Counted from the first letter of the stretch, positions 11,393 through 20,877 are shown. The stretch: DNA of 64,000 bases from Gracilibacillus suaedae (GCF_017599345.1 NZ_JAGFVL010000064.1:49704-113703), one strand, 5' to 3'. The notes: generated by a model from the sequence alone, not told the origin. Numbers and translations are program-made.

Positions 11393-11670
11393 TGATTACC
11401 TATGCAGAAGTGGAAATCTTTTTGTATGAATGTCATTCTTTAAAGGATAAACGATCTGTATTAAAAAGAATTAAAAATCGTCTTAGTAAAGATTTAAATA
11501 TTGCCATCTCTGAAATGGATTATCAAGACTTATGGCAACGATCTAAACTGGGGATAGTCACCGTATCGGAGTCGAGCGAAATTGGACAGCGAATTATCCA
11601 ACAAGCATTAGGTATACTCGATTCCTTTACGGAAATTGAACGGACTATTACAAATACTGAAATAAGATGA
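11392..11670 (+). CDS. ylxP: YlxP, DUF503 family protein
   Basis: A 92-aa protein of the DUF503 family, recognised by CHSLKDKRSVLKRIKNRLSK and by its position between infB and rbfA. Its ATG shares a base with the infB stop, which indicates translational coupling. It is predicted cytoplasmic, with no signal peptide. The function is unresolved; constant linkage to infB/rbfA suggests a role around ribosome assembly. Confidence 0.92.
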   Translation: MITYAEVEIFLYECHSLKDKRSVLKRIKNRLSKDLNIAISEMDYQDLWQRSKLGIVTVSESSEIGQRIIQQALGILDSFTEIERTITNTEIR

Positions 11671-11696
11671 AGTAAGATAGGAAAGAGGTGATACAG

Positions 11697-12053
11697 ATGG
11701 GAGAATTACGCTCTAATCGAGTCGCCGAACAAATGAAAAAAGAGCTTGGTGATATCATATCCCGTAAAATCAAAGATCCCAGAGTAGGATTTGTTACCAT
11801 TACAGATGTAGAAGTTACCGGAGACCTGCAACAGGCAAAAGTATTTATCTCGGTTTTAGGTGATGAAAATAAAAGGCAAGATACTTTAATTGGTCTTGCC
11901 AAAGCAAAAGGTTTTATCCGTTCAGAGATTGGTAAACGAATCAGGTTAAGAAAGACACCTGAATTAATGTTTGACTTTGACGATACAATCGAACGAGGTA
12001 ACCGAATTGAACATATTTTGAGAGAATTAAACGAGTCTGAAAAAGAACAGTAA
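11697..12053 (+). CDS. rbfA: 30S ribosome-binding factor RbfA
   Basis: KH-fold assembly factor that binds immature 30S subunits. ATG 11697, preceded by AAAGAGGTGAT, gives 118 aa starting [17 protein letters not shown]. Family hallmarks are [24 protein letters not shown] and [15 protein letters not shown]. It is the last gene of the rimP operon, followed by a terminator. truB, its usual immediate neighbour, is here separated from it by a 0.7-kb repeat-filled gap. Confidence 0.97.
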   Translation: MGELRSNRVAEQMKKELGDIISRKIKDPRVGFVTITDVEVTGDLQQAKVFISVLGDENKRQDTLIGLAKAKGFIRSEIGKRIRLRKTPELMFDFDDTIERGNRIEHILRELNESEKEQ

Positions 12054-12059
12054 GAATGG

Positions 12060-12088
12060 AAAACCCTTGTCTTTCAACAAGGGTTTTC
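12060..12088 (+). terminator. rbfA operon terminator
   Basis: AAAACCCTTGT pairs with ACAAGGGTTTT across the loop CTTTCA, immediately after the rbfA stop. The 11-bp stem supports an operon end here. Confidence 0.7.
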
Positions 12089-12193
12089 TGACTGAAACAA
12101 CGAAATCAAACAGTATCCATAAACTGCACAGTAACGAGGACAAGGATTTGCTCTCTTCCGTACTGAATTTTGATGAGTGCTACCATATGCTCC

Positions 12194-12306
12194 GGCAGAA
12201 TACTGCGCTTTCCGTGGGCGGTTTTTAGCTAACTTTGCAAAGAAACCCACTTTGCAAAGTGGAGCTTCAGCTCTCGTGAGTCCCACAGGAGTCTCCGTAT
12301 TCTGCC
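12194..12306 (-). repeat. Hairpin module, family 1 (copy B1)
   Basis: A 113-bp module with outer arms GGCAGAATAC (12194-12203) and GTATTCTGCC (12297-12306). The inner stem is built on TTTGCAAAG, as in copy A1. Confidence 0.85.
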
Positions 12307-12491
12307 TACGCTATTTTGGTTCTCTGATTATAGAAAGAAAGGAAATCATGATACTAAATTTTTCTGTTTTGTTACAGTGCTAATCGGCTGTAAATGCCCC
12401 TTTAGCATAGTCGCACCCTTTGCTACATTTGGTGTAGAAATCGACTGGTTGATTTCGGATTAGTGTTGTGGAGCATATCTTAACGAAGGCC

Positions 12492-12601
12492 GCCCACTTC
12501 CACTCCTGTGGGACCTGTTTGGCCTGAAGATCCACTTTTTCGAGCGGTTTTTGCTAGAAAAAGTTAGCTGAAGGGCAAACCCCACGGAAAGGGAAGTGGG
12601 C
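12492..12601 (+). repeat. Hairpin module, family 1 (copy B2)
   Basis: A 110-bp module with outer arms GCCCACTTCC (12492-12501) and GGAAGTGGGC (12592-12601). The inner stem follows A2 but has one mismatch (CTAGAAAAAGT instead of CTCGAAAAAGT), so this copy has begun to decay. Confidence 0.85.
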
Positions 12602-12759
12602 AGCCGGAGTGGCGGTTATGATCACGATATATGTCAAAATTACTTCATAGGTGACTGTGCATTTAGTTTCGAACAAACAGTATTTTCGTTTGCATAATGT
12701 GAGAAAAAAAGGTGATTTATGCTCGTTTTTGTCTACAATATATTGAGTGGAGGTGACGT

Positions 12760-13671
12760 ATGGACGGGATTTTACCATTATGGAAAAGTAAAGGAATGAC
12801 ATCACACGATTGTGTATTTAAGGTGAGAAAGTTACTTGGCACCAAAAAGGTAGGGCATACTGGTACACTAGACCCGGAAGTAGAAGGGGTCTTGCCTATT
12901 TGTATAGGGGAAGCAACCAAAATTGTTCCTTATTTAACAGATACGACAAAAACGTACCGAGCAACGGCAACATTAGGATTTTCAACCGATACGGAAGACC
13001 AAACGGGTGAAATTTTGCATGATGAGAATGTTGCTAACGAAATATCCAAAGAATCCATTTCTCAAGTATTACAAGCATTCTGTGGGATCATTACCCAACA
13101 AGTCCCTTTATATTCTGCAGTCAAAGTGAATGGCAAAAAGCTTTATGAATATGCAAGAGCCAATGAACCGGTTGAAAGGCCATTTCGTCAAGTAAAGATA
13201 CACAATATTCGTTTTTTGTCTACCACGTATGATAAAGTAAAGAAGAAGCAATCACTAGAATTTGAAGTTAGCTGTTCAAAAGGTACATATATCCGTACAT
13301 TATGTGTTGATATCGGAAAAGCTTTAGGATTCCCTTCCCATATGTCACATTTAGTGAGAATAGCTACAGGAAATTTATCAGAAGAAGACACTCTCACTCT
13401 TGACCAAGTTCAAGAATGCTTGGACCATAATCAACCAGTACCACTTGTATCGATAAACAAAAGTCTTGCTCATCTAGATAATTGGGTAATAGACGAAAAA
13501 ACAATGGGAAAAGTTTTACATGGACAAAAATTGCCATTACCAAGCCCGATGCCTAAGACAACTTTTTTCCGAGTAACCTGTCACGATAGAATGGTAGCTA
13601 TTTATCAAGTACATGATAATAAAAAAGAAATAAAACCAGCACGTGTTTTCAGATTGAATGAAAGAAAGTAG
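12760..13671 (+). CDS. truB: tRNA pseudouridine-55 synthase TruB
   Basis: Isomerises U55 in the T-loop of tRNAs. It is 303 aa, with ATG preceded by GGAGGTGA. The catalytic aspartate lies in GTLDPEVEGVL (about Asp38), followed by KIVPYLTDTTKTYRATATLG and the Y/K region SAVKVNGKKLYEYAR. The C-terminal part contains CSKGTYIRTLCVDIGKALG and a PUA-like tail. It is adjacent to ribF (stop at 13671, ribF start within 10 bp), as in B. subtilis. Confidence 0.97.
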   Translation: MDGILPLWKSKGMTSHDCVFKVRKLLGTKKVGHTGTLDPEVEGVLPICIGEATKIVPYLTDTTKTYRATATLGFSTDTEDQTGEILHDENVANEISKESISQVLQAFCGIITQQVPLYSAVKVNGKKLYEYARANEPVERPFRQVKIHNIRFLSTTYDKVKKKQSLEFEVSCSKGTYIRTLCVDIGKALGFPSHMSHLVRIATGNLSEEDTLTLDQVQECLDHNQPVPLVSINKSLAHLDNWVIDEKTMGKVLHGQKLPLPSPMPKTTFFRVTCHDRMVAIYQVHDNKKEIKPARVFRLNERK

Positions 13672-13680
13672 GTGAGACAG

Positions 13681-14625
13681 GTGGAAGTGCAATCACTTGT
13701 ATATCCCCATGGCTTTAAAAGAGAAAATTTGCCGGATACGGTAGCTGCTATTGGATTTTTTGATGGGGTTCATAAAGGACACCAAGCGGTAATACACCAA
13801 GCAATGAATATTGCCAGTCAATCAAAAAAAGAATCTGCAGTAATTACGTTTGATCCGCATCCTTCTGTGGTATTACAAAAACAAAAAGAACAAGTACGGT
13901 ATATTACCCCCATTGATGATAAAATTAAAAAGATGGAAGCATCAGGGGTGGACCGTTTATATATTATACGATTTGATCAATCATTAGCTAAATTAACACC
14001 AAAACAATTTATTGACCATTTTATTGTAAATCTACATATATCTCACTTAGTTGCGGGATTTGATTTTACGTTTGGACATAAAGGTTCAGGAAATATGGAA
14101 AATATTCATGATTTTACTGGTAATGAACTGGAAATAACAACGGTCAACAGATTAGATTATCAGGAAGATAAAATTAGTTCAACAAGAATTCGTCGTGAGT
14201 TGAAACAAGGGAATATGAAAAAAGCTGAGATATTACTTGGCAGGCCCTATTCTTTAATTGGAGAAGTTATTCATGGTGATAAACGTGGTCGAACAATTGG
14301 TTATCCAACTGCTAACATCAAAATAGAGGATTATTATTTTTTACCTAGAATAGGTGTATATGCTGTAGAAGTAGAAGTTGGAGATAAACAATATTATGGT
14401 ATGGCAAACCTCGGATATAACCCGACATTTACAGATGATCGTGAAAATACAAAACTTGAAGTACACATTTTCGATTTTGATGAGAATATTTATGGCGAGA
14501 AAATAGTCGTCTATTGGAAGAAATTTATTCGAGATGAAGAAAAATTCTCCGGAATCGATGAATTGGTAGAAAAGCTTAAAGATGACGAAAAACAAAGTCG
14601 TGAATTTTTTGCAATAAATGAATAA
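13681..14625 (+). CDS. ribF: Bifunctional riboflavin kinase / FAD synthetase
   Basis: Converts riboflavin to FMN and then FAD. The N-terminal nucleotidyltransferase domain carries GFFDGVHKGHQAVI and ITFDPHPSVVL. The C-terminal flavokinase domain carries the GYPTANI signature and YYGMANLGYNPTF. I prefer GTG 13681 because GGTGA at 13671-13675 is well spaced; GTG 13672 would overlap that site. The protein is about 314 aa. It corresponds to B. subtilis ribC, whose product also lowers FMN-dependent repression indirectly. Confidence 0.96.
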   Translation: MEVQSLVYPHGFKRENLPDTVAAIGFFDGVHKGHQAVIHQAMNIASQSKKESAVITFDPHPSVVLQKQKEQVRYITPIDDKIKKMEASGVDRLYIIRFDQSLAKLTPKQFIDHFIVNLHISHLVAGFDFTFGHKGSGNMENIHDFTGNELEITTVNRLDYQEDKISSTRIRRELKQGNMKKAEILLGRPYSLIGEVIHGDKRGRTIGYPTANIKIEDYYFLPRIGVYAVEVEVGDKQYYGMANLGYNPTFTDDRENTKLEVHIFDFDENIYGEKIVVYWKKFIRDEEKFSGIDELVEKLKDDEKQSREFFAINE

Positions 14626-14632
14626 AACCACT

Positions 14633-14751
14633 TGCATTTTAAGTCGAAAAGTTGTAACCTTTAATACGGAAACCATCCACTTGGCAATTCGATTTCTCCG
14701 GCGATTGCTAGGGGATAGGGGTTCAAGCTGAAATATTAGGAGGTGAATAGG
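14633..14751 (+). promoter_or_regulatory. rpsO promoter and leader (candidate S15 autoregulatory leader)
   Basis: TTGCAT, then 17 bp, then TAACCT, lies just after ribF. The roughly 90-nt leader that follows contains GC-rich pairing segments (CTCCGGCGATTGCTAGGGGATAGGGG) before AGGAGGTG. S15 mRNA leaders that bind S15 are known in Geobacillus and relatives. Size and position fit, but I have not verified the three-way-junction fold. Confidence 0.4.
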
Positions 14752-15021
14752 ATGGCTATTACACAAGAGCGTAAAAACGAAATCATCAATGAATACAAAA
14801 CACATGAGAACGACACTGGTTCACCAGAAGTTCAAATTGCTGTCCTTACTGAGGAAATCAATAATTTGAATAACCACTTACGTACTCATAAGAAAGATCA
14901 CCATTCACGTCGTGGTCTATTAAAAATGGTAGGTAAACGTCGTAACTTGTTAAACTATTTACGTAACAAAGACGTTTCTCGTTACCGTACACTAATTCAA
15001 AAATTAGGTTTACGTCGATAA
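14752..15021 (+). CDS. rpsO: 30S ribosomal protein S15
   Basis: Primary binder of the 16S rRNA central domain. It is 89 aa from ATG 14752, after AGGAGGTGAATAGG, and contains the S15 signature ([38 protein letters not shown] block, [12 protein letters not shown]). A strong terminator follows, so pnp has its own promoter. Confidence 0.98.
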   Translation: MAITQERKNEIINEYKTHENDTGSPEVQIAVLTEEINNLNNHLRTHKKDHHSRRGLLKMVGKRRNLLNYLRNKDVSRYRTLIQKLGLRR

Positions 15022-15029
15022 ACCAACAA

Positions 15030-15055
15030 AAAAGCGGGAGTGATCCCGCTTTTTC
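15030..15055 (+). terminator. rpsO terminator
   Basis: AAAAGCGGGA (15030-15039) pairs with TCCCGCTTTT (15044-15053), followed by T residues. This is a clear rho-independent terminator. Confidence 0.9.
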
Positions 15056-15209
15056 TATATGTAAAAAACTAGTGATAACACACAACCTAATTCGGAATCA
15101 GTATATTTTTCTTGATGTTGATAAAAGAAATGAATAACATATTGATTATTTCTAGGCAAAATAGAAAATACTAATATTATTCTGAATAATGTTTAATCAA
15201 TTGAACTAG

Positions 15210-15238
15210 TTACATATGTGGAAACAACATGCTAAAAT
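15210..15238 (+). promoter_or_regulatory. pnp promoter
   Basis: TTACAT (15210-15215), a 17-bp spacer and TAAAAT (15233-15238), about 50 bp before the pnp start. Confidence 0.5.
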
Positions 15239-15285
15239 AAAAAGTAGTCATGTACAAGCATAGTTGTTTTGAGAGGAGTACTATA

Positions 15286-17391
15286 ATGGTAGAAGAAAAG
15301 AAAGTATTTTCAACTGAAATTGCTGGTCAACCGTTCCGAGTGGAAATTGGTGAACTGGCAAAACAAGCAAATGGAGCATGTATGGTGCATTATGGTGACA
15401 CAGCTGTATTAGCAACTGCAACAGCTTCAAAAGAACCAAAGGATTTGCCTTTCTTCCCGTTAACCGTCAATTATGAGGAACGTTTATACGCGGTTGGGAA
15501 AATCCCTGGAGGATTCATCAAAAGAGAAGGTAGACCTAGTGAAAAAGCAGTATTAACGTCAAGATTGATTGACCGTCCGATTCGACCGTTGTTCCCAGAC
15601 GGTTTCCGTAATGAGGTACAGGTTATTAGTACCGTAATGAGCGTGGATCAGAACTTGCCATCTGAAATTGCGGCAATGATCGGTTCATCGATTGCTCTAA
15701 GTGTATCTGATATTCCTTTTGGAGGACCTATTGCAGGTGTTGTAGTAGGAAGAGTCGATGGAAATTTCGTTGTTAATCCAACTTTGGAAGAACGTGAAAA
15801 AAGTGACATTGATTTAACAGTAGCTGGGACGAAAGATGCGATTAACATGGTTGAAGCAGGAGCAAATGAAGTACCAGAAGAAATTATGTTAGAAGCGATC
15901 ATGTTTGGTCATGAAGAAATCAAACGATTAATTGTTTTTCAGGAAGAAATCATTGAAGCATTACAAGTAGAGAAGATGGAAATTCAATTATTCGAAGTTA
16001 ATGATTCTATTGTAGAAGAAGTAGAAAATAAAGCCAAAGCTCGTCTTGTAGAGGCAATTCAAGTACAAGAAAAGCATGCGCGCGAGGAAGCAATTGAACA
16101 AGTGAAAGCAGAAATAAAAGAAGAGTATGAAGAAGCTGAGGTAGAAGCAGATACATTAAAACAAGTTGCTACCGTATTAGACAAGATTGTGAAAGAAGAG
16201 GTTCGTCGTTTAATTACGAAAGAAAAAGTACGTCCAGATGGAAGAAAAATTGATGAAATCAGACCATTGTCTTCCAGAATTGGAGTTTTACCTCGTACCC
16301 ATGGTTCCGGCCTCTTTACTCGTGGCCAAACACAAGCATTAAGTATCTGTACGTTAGGTGCGCTGGGTGATGTGCAAATTCTGGATGGGTTAGATGCAGA
16401 AGAGTCAAAACGTTTTATGCACCACTATAATTTCCCATCTTTCAGTGTTGGGGAAACAGGTCCAATTCGTGGCCCGGGACGACGTGAAATTGGTCATGGT
16501 GCATTAGGTGAACGTGCATTAGAAAAAGTAATACCAGATGAAAAAGAATTTCCTTATACTATCCGTCTTGTTTCAGAAGTATTAGAATCTAATGGCTCAA
16601 CTTCTCAAGCAAGTATTTGCGCCAGTACATTAGCAATGATGGATGCAGGTGTGCCGATTAAAGCACCAGTTGCTGGTATTGCCATGGGTCTTGTTAAATC
16701 TGGTGAAGACTATACGATCTTAAGTGATATCCAAGGTATGGAAGACTTCTTAGGAGATATGGACTTCAAAGTAGCGGGTACAGCACAAGGTGTTACAGCG
16801 CTGCAAATGGATATTAAGATTGAAGGTTTATCACGTGAAATCCTTGAAGAGGCTCTAACACAAGCGAAAAAAGGACGTATGCACATCCTTTCTCATATGT
16901 TAGAAACCATTCAAGAGCCTAAACATGAATTGTCTGATTATGCTCCGAAAATTTTAACAATGGATATTAATCCAGATAAAATCCGTGATGTGATTGGGCC
17001 AAGCGGTAAACAAATCAATCAAATTATTGAAGAGACTGGCGTTAAAATTGATATTGAACAAGATGGACATGTCTTTATTTCTTCAACTGATACAGAGATG
17101 AATAAAAAAGCTCAAAAATTAATTGAAGATATAGTTCGTGAAGTAGAGGTTGGACAAATGTACCTGGGTACAGTGAAACGTATTGAAAAGTTTGGTGCTT
17201 TTGTCGAGTTATTTAAAGGAAAAGAAGGATTGGTTCACATTTCAGAATTAGCCGAGGAAAGAATCGGCAAAGTGGAGGATGTAGTGTCAATTGGCGATCA
17301 GATTATGGTCAAAGTAAAAGAAATCGACCGTCAAGGACGGATCAACCTTTCAAGAAAAGCAGTACTAATAGAACAAAAAGAAAACAATTAA
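15286..17391 (+). CDS. pnp: Polynucleotide phosphorylase
   Basis: Phosphorolytic 3'-5' exoribonuclease and degradosome component with RNase Y. ATG 15286, after GAGAGGAGT, gives 701 aa (B. subtilis 705). Two RNase PH domains flank a helical linker; the KH domain ([18 protein letters not shown]) starts near residue 565 and the S1 domain ([15 protein letters not shown]) near 627. In B. subtilis ylxY follows; here the next 650 bp are repeats. Confidence 0.98.
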   Translation: MVEEKKVFSTEIAGQPFRVEIGELAKQANGACMVHYGDTAVLATATASKEPKDLPFFPLTVNYEERLYAVGKIPGGFIKREGRPSEKAVLTSRLIDRPIRPLFPDGFRNEVQVISTVMSVDQNLPSEIAAMIGSSIALSVSDIPFGGPIAGVVVGRVDGNFVVNPTLEEREKSDIDLTVAGTKDAINMVEAGANEVPEEIMLEAIMFGHEEIKRLIVFQEEIIEALQVEKMEIQLFEVNDSIVEEVENKAKARLVEAIQVQEKHAREEAIEQVKAEIKEEYEEAEVEADTLKQVATVLDKIVKEEVRRLITKEKVRPDGRKIDEIRPLSSRIGVLPRTHGSGLFTRGQTQALSICTLGALGDVQILDGLDAEESKRFMHHYNFPSFSVGETGPIRGPGRREIGHGALGERALEKVIPDEKEFPYTIRLVSEVLESNGSTSQASICASTLAMMDAGVPIKAPVAGIAMGLVKSGEDYTILSDIQGMEDFLGDMDFKVAGTAQGVTALQMDIKIEGLSREILEEALTQAKKGRMHILSHMLETIQEPKHELSDYAPKILTMDINPDKIRDVIGPSGKQINQIIEETGVKIDIEQDGHVFISSTDTEMNKKAQKLIEDIVREVEVGQMYLGTVKRIEKFGAFVELFKGKEGLVHISELAEERIGKVEDVVSIGDQIMVKVKEIDRQGRINLSRKAVLIEQKENN

Positions 17392-17398
17392 TCAAAGA

Positions 17399-17427
17399 AG
17401 AAGCTGGCCAACCAGTTTCTTTTTTTA
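17399..17427 (+). terminator. pnp terminator
   Basis: AGAAGCTGG (17399-17407) pairs with CCAGTTTCT (17412-17420; one G-T pair) across the loop CCAA, followed by seven T residues. Confidence 0.85.
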
Positions 17428-17526
17428 AACCTTCAGGTAAAGGATTACATAATCCATAAACTGCGCAGTAACGTGCAAGGATTTACTCTCCTCCATGCTG
17501 ATTCTAGTTGAGTGCTAAGTCACCGT

Positions 17527-17704
17527 TGCGGAAAAAATACTCGCTTTCCGTGGGGAATACTTCAGCCAGGGAACTTCTTGATTAAACATCTTTGTTCCCT
17601 TGCACCGAGGAAGCCTACTTCGAAGCTTTACTAGGAGACGCAGGTGCATCACGCGGGGTCTTCAGACTGTTCCTTTCCCACAGGAGTCTTGCATTTTTTC
17701 CGCA
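17527..17704 (-). repeat. Hairpin module, family 1 variant (copy C2)
   Basis: A 178-bp module with outer arms TGCGGAAAAAAT (17527-17538) and ATTTTTTCCGCA (17693-17704), next to the constant segments CGCTTTCCGTGGGG and CCCACAGGAGTCT. The interior is longer than in the 110-bp copies and has extra nested pairs: AGGGAAC (17568-17574) with GTTCCCT (17594-17600), and TGCACC with GGTGCA. A variable outer arm on constant inner segments is again seen. Confidence 0.75.
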
Positions 17705-17800
17705 GCTTGGTGTAGCGTTCTGATAAAAAGACAGGAAATCCAAAGAATAAAGTTCCTTAAGTTCCTTTCTTACCATAATCAGAACACTAAAATTAGCGTA

Positions 17801-17913
17801 GGCAGAATACGGAGACTCCTGTGGGACTCACGAGAGCTGAAGATCCACTTGGTGAAGTGCCTTTCTTCACCAAGTTAGCTAAAAACCGCCCAAGGAAAGC
17901 GGAGTATTCTGCC
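17801..17913 (+). repeat. Hairpin module, family 1 (copy C1)
   Basis: Inverted copy of modules A1/B1. Outer arms are GGCAGAATAC (17801-17810) and GTATTCTGCC (17904-17913). The inner stem has a different sequence, ACTTGGTGAAG (17847-17857) with CTTCACCAAGT (17865-17875), yet pairs perfectly. With C2 it fills the 656-bp pnp-mlpA gap (17392-18047), where no gene is seen. Confidence 0.85.
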
Positions 17914-18047
17914 GGAGCGGTATTCCAGCACTCCCTATGGAAAGAATGGAGGAGAGCCTTACTTCGGAAAATATCATTACTTCGTAGTTTTTATCTATTA
18001 CGCTTTTGGTTAGTTATAAAAGCATTGGAATTTAGGAGGATTTTGAT

Positions 18048-19268
18048 TTGTTACATCGTAAGGAATGCAGTAATGGTATGCGAATTGTATTGGAAGAAAT
18101 CACTTCTGTCAGATCAGTGACCATCGGTATTTGGGTCAAAACCGGTTCAAGAGATGAATCGACAGAACTAAACGGCATATCTCATTTTATCGAGCATATG
18201 TTATTTAAAGGAACAGAAAATCGAACATCACAGGAAATTGCGGAAGCTTTTGATGGCATTGGTGGCGAAATTAATGCGTTCACTTCAAAGGAATATACCT
18301 GCTTTTATGCCAAAGTTCTCGATACGCATAAAGAATTGGCAATTGAAATTTTAGCAGACATGCTACTTCACTCTACCTTTGATCAGACAGAGATTGAAAG
18401 AGAAAAGAATGTAGTGTTAGAAGAGATTAATATGACAGAGGATACACCAGATGACATTATCCATGATTTATTAGCACAGTCAGCTTACCAACAACATCCA
18501 TTGGCCAAACCAATATTAGGTGCAAAATCTACCGTTAATCGTTTAACACAACAAGATATGATTCAATATATGCAAAATCAGTATGTTCCTGAGAATATCG
18601 TGGTGTCGATCGCCGGTAATGCTAATTCCAATTTTATTAAAACAGTGCAAGATACATTGTCAGTAGAAAGGAATCAAATATTAGCCGATAAGAATAGTGC
18701 AAGCAAACCTGTATTTTATCCTAAGCAAATTTCACAAACGAAAGAAACAGAGCAAGCACACCTCTGTCTAGGATATGAAGGTGTAGGGATAGAAGATAAC
18801 CTCGAATACGCCATGTTGATTGTTAATAATGTGTTAGGTGGCAGTATGAGTTCTAGACTGTTCCAAGAAATAAGAGAAAAAGAAGGGATGGCATATTCGA
18901 TTTTTTCTTATCATAGTGCATTTGTTGATAGCGGTTTGTTAACCATTTATGCGGGAACATCGAAAAATCAGTTGCATTTCGTTCAAGATAAAATTCATTA
19001 TATTGTCGATCATTTGAGAAAGAAGGGTTTATCTAATAAAGAGTGGCAAATCAGTAAAGAACAATTAAAAGGACTGTATATGTTAAGTTTGGAAAGTACG
19101 AACAGCAAAATGAGCCGGAATGCCAGAAATGAATTATTATTACAAACTCATCCGTCCCTTGATGAAATTATGAAAAAAATTGATGCTGTCAGATTAAATG
19201 ATGTTCAAGATATTCTTGATACATTACAGACTGATCAAGCTGCAACTGCCATTATTTCACCTGAATAG
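18048..19268 (+). CDS. mlpA: M16 family zinc metallopeptidase (MlpA/YmxG)
   Basis: Processing-peptidase-like zinc protease of 406 aa. The inverted zinc motif HFIEHMLFKG (HxxEH) lies near residues 45-49, with the downstream glutamate region ERERNVVLEEI-like (EREKNVVLEEINM). A glycine-rich loop (GGSMSSRLFQEIREKEGMAYS) is in the C-terminal half. The start is TTG 18048, preceded by TAGGAGGA. There is no signal peptide, so it is probably cytoplasmic. It lies before ymxH and the dpa genes as in B. subtilis. Confidence 0.93.
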   Translation: MLHRKECSNGMRIVLEEITSVRSVTIGIWVKTGSRDESTELNGISHFIEHMLFKGTENRTSQEIAEAFDGIGGEINAFTSKEYTCFYAKVLDTHKELAIEILADMLLHSTFDQTEIEREKNVVLEEINMTEDTPDDIIHDLLAQSAYQQHPLAKPILGAKSTVNRLTQQDMIQYMQNQYVPENIVVSIAGNANSNFIKTVQDTLSVERNQILADKNSASKPVFYPKQISQTKETEQAHLCLGYEGVGIEDNLEYAMLIVNNVLGGSMSSRLFQEIREKEGMAYSIFSYHSAFVDSGLLTIYAGTSKNQLHFVQDKIHYIVDHLRKKGLSNKEWQISKEQLKGLYMLSLESTNSKMSRNARNELLLQTHPSLDEIMKKIDAVRLNDVQDILDTLQTDQAATAIISPE

Positions 19269-19287
19269 TAGATGGGAGGTGTTAATG

Positions 19288-19527
19288 ATGCGTTTTAACG
19301 ATTTAAGCAGTAAAGAGTTAATTGACTTAACAACAGGTTCCAGGCTGGGTGTTTTAGGACAAACAGATCTTGAAATTGATGAGAAAACAGGTCAAATCAT
19401 TTCATTTACTATTCCACAATACAGTATGTTTGGCTTGAGAAAGTCAGAATCCTATTCACGAATTGACTGGAAACAAATAAAAAAAATCGGGGACGATATG
19501 ATTATTGTGGAAACAGATGAGGTTTGA
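19288..19527 (+). CDS. ymxH: YlmC/YmxH family PRC-barrel protein
   Basis: A 79-aa PRC-barrel-like protein of the YlmC/YmxH sporulation-associated family (RFNDLSSKELIDLTTGSRLG, IPQYSMFGLRKSESYSRIDW). Tandem ATGs occur; the second, at 19288, is 7 bp after GGGAGGT and is preferred. It follows mlpA by about 20 bp and ends at a strong terminator. The biochemical role is not known. Confidence 0.9.
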   Translation: MRFNDLSSKELIDLTTGSRLGVLGQTDLEIDEKTGQIISFTIPQYSMFGLRKSESYSRIDWKQIKKIGDDMIIVETDEV

Positions 19528-19529
19528 AG

Positions 19530-19558
19530 AACGAAGCTAATCGAAGCTTCGTTTTTTT
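19530..19558 (+). terminator. mlpA-ymxH terminator
   Basis: AACGAAGCT (19530-19538) pairs with AGCTTCGTT (19545-19553), followed by a T run. Confidence 0.9.
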
Positions 19559-19998
19559 ATTCAATTCAATACATATCATAAAAAATGAAGGTAGCCATTT
19601 AGATGGAGAAGTCATTTTGTAAGATAGCTTATGCAAGCAAACCGTTGCGGCTAACCGTTTCGCTTTCACCCATAAGTCAACGTCTGTTTAAGCAAGCTAT
19701 CTCAGTGTATTCTAAACCTACGGAAGGGAAGAGGGGAGCCGGAGTGATGCTCATACGGCCGATATCTTTCATAATGGATAATTAATAAATTATAGATCTA
19801 CTTAGCATTTATAGTTTTTCTTATGCAAGCTATCACTAATTTACCTGTTGAAAAGAAAGCAGTCACTACAATTTTTTCGAGTGAGCTAAGCTTTTCTTAA
19901 TCCCTAGGATATTTGCCTCTTCACTTCTGTTCCATGTTTTCATATGATAATTTTAGATAAGGATTATTGTTTAGATAGAGATTTGGTGAGGTGACAAG
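19559..19998. other. Gap before dpaA: degenerate repeat debris and sporulation promoter
   Basis: No gene is credible here. The first part has an imperfect inverted repeat (AGATAGCTTATGC near 19620; AAGCTATCT near 19693) and a GAGCCGGAGTG stretch resembling the tail next to modules A2/B2, so it may be a decayed family 1 copy. The last 80 bases carry the dpaA promoter and its ribosome-binding site. Confidence 0.4.
19923..19949 (+). promoter_or_regulatory. Sigma-K promoter of dpaA-dpaB
   Basis: AC (19923-19924), a 16-bp spacer and CATATGATA (19941-19949) match the sigma-K consensus AC-N16-CATAnnnTA exactly. They lie about 50 bp before dpaA. This fits mother-cell-specific dipicolinate synthesis, known to depend on sigma-K in B. 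subtilis. Confidence 0.75.
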
Positions 19999-20877
19999 AT
20001 GCAGAAGACTAAACATATTGCTATTATTGGAGGCGATGCACGCTATTTGCCTTTAATACATGCACTTAAAACGATTGATCACTTAAGTATTCGCATATTA
20101 GGTTTTGAACAAGTAGAGCAGAGCTATACAGGTGTTATGCAGTCAACAATCGAGAATTTGGATACATCTCAATTAGATGGAGTCATATTACCGATTACAG
20201 GTATAGATGAGGAAGGCTTTGTAGAAACAATGTTTTCTAATGAGAAAATACAATTAACAGATGAATGGTTCCAGTCGTTACCAAAACATTGTGTAGTATT
20301 CACGGGAATATCTAACCAAAAACTGAATCAGCATATTAGTAACAACCATTTACATTTGATTAAATTAATGGAAAGAGATGATGTTGCCATTTATAATTCC
20401 ATTCCTACTGCTGAGGGAGCTATTATGCTTGCTATTAAACATACCGATTTCACTATCCACCATTCTAATGTATTCGTATTTGGATATGGTCGGGTTGGTG
20501 AAACAACTGCTAACAGTTTTGCAGGCCTTGGAGCTGATATAGCTGTTATTTCCAAGCATGAAACTGATTTGGCACGTGTTTATGAAAAAGGATGGAAAGC
20601 GTATTCGTTAGACCAGATCGAGCAATATATAGATAAATGTCAAATTTTAATTAATACGATTCCCGCAAAAGTAGTAGATAAATCACTTATCGAAAAAATG
20701 AATAGTCAGGCGATTATAATCGACTTAGCCTCCAAGCCTGGGGGAATTGATTTTGAATATGCGAAAACAAGAGGTATAGAAGCGATCCATGCTTTAGGTT
20801 TGCCGGGGATGGTAGCCCCGACAACGGCAGGTGAAATTCTAGCTGACCGCATAACTAAAATACTATTTACCTCCTAA
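19999..20877 (+). CDS. dpaA: Dipicolinate synthase subunit A
   Basis: With DpaB, oxidises the dihydrodipicolinate-pathway intermediate to dipicolinic acid in the mother cell late in sporulation. It is 292 aa. The N-terminal domain begins IAIIGGDARYLPLIHAL. The C-terminal Rossmann-type NAD(P) domain has VFVFGYGRVGETTANSFAGLGADIAV-like sequence (GYGRVGET near 155), and LPGMVAPTTAGEILAD lies near the end. GAGGTGA precedes the ATG. dpaB follows after 107 bp. Confidence 0.96.
   Translation: MQKTKHIAIIGGDARYLPLIHALKTIDHLSIRILGFEQVEQSYTGVMQSTIENLDTSQLDGVILPITGIDEEGFVETMFSNEKIQLTDEWFQSLPKHCVVFTGISNQKLNQHISNNHLHLIKLMERDDVAIYNSIPTAEGAIMLAIKHTDFTIHHSNVFVFGYGRVGETTANSFAGLGADIAVISKHETDLARVYEKGWKAYSLDQIEQYIDKCQILINTIPAKVVDKSLIEKMNSQAIIIDLASKPGGIDFEYAKTRGIEAIHALGLPGMVAPTTAGEILADRITKILFTS

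Larger units (their letters stand above)
12121..12687. repeat. Composite intergenic repeat, copy B (fills rbfA-truB gap)
   Basis: The gap 12054-12759 has no gene beyond the terminator. Bases 12121-12687 duplicate the composite repeat at 1565-2136, including the same two modules in the same order (12194-12306 and 12492-12601). The flanks shared between copies, such as ACTGCACAGTAACGAGGACA at the left, show that the whole composite, not only the hairpins, has been copied. Confidence 0.85.

Noticed and set aside
17400..18040. Possible CRISPR array or riboswitch in repeat-rich gaps
   Set aside because: Repeats are few, inverted, and not regularly spaced with unique spacers; no cas genes occur. 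No known riboswitch core was recognised.
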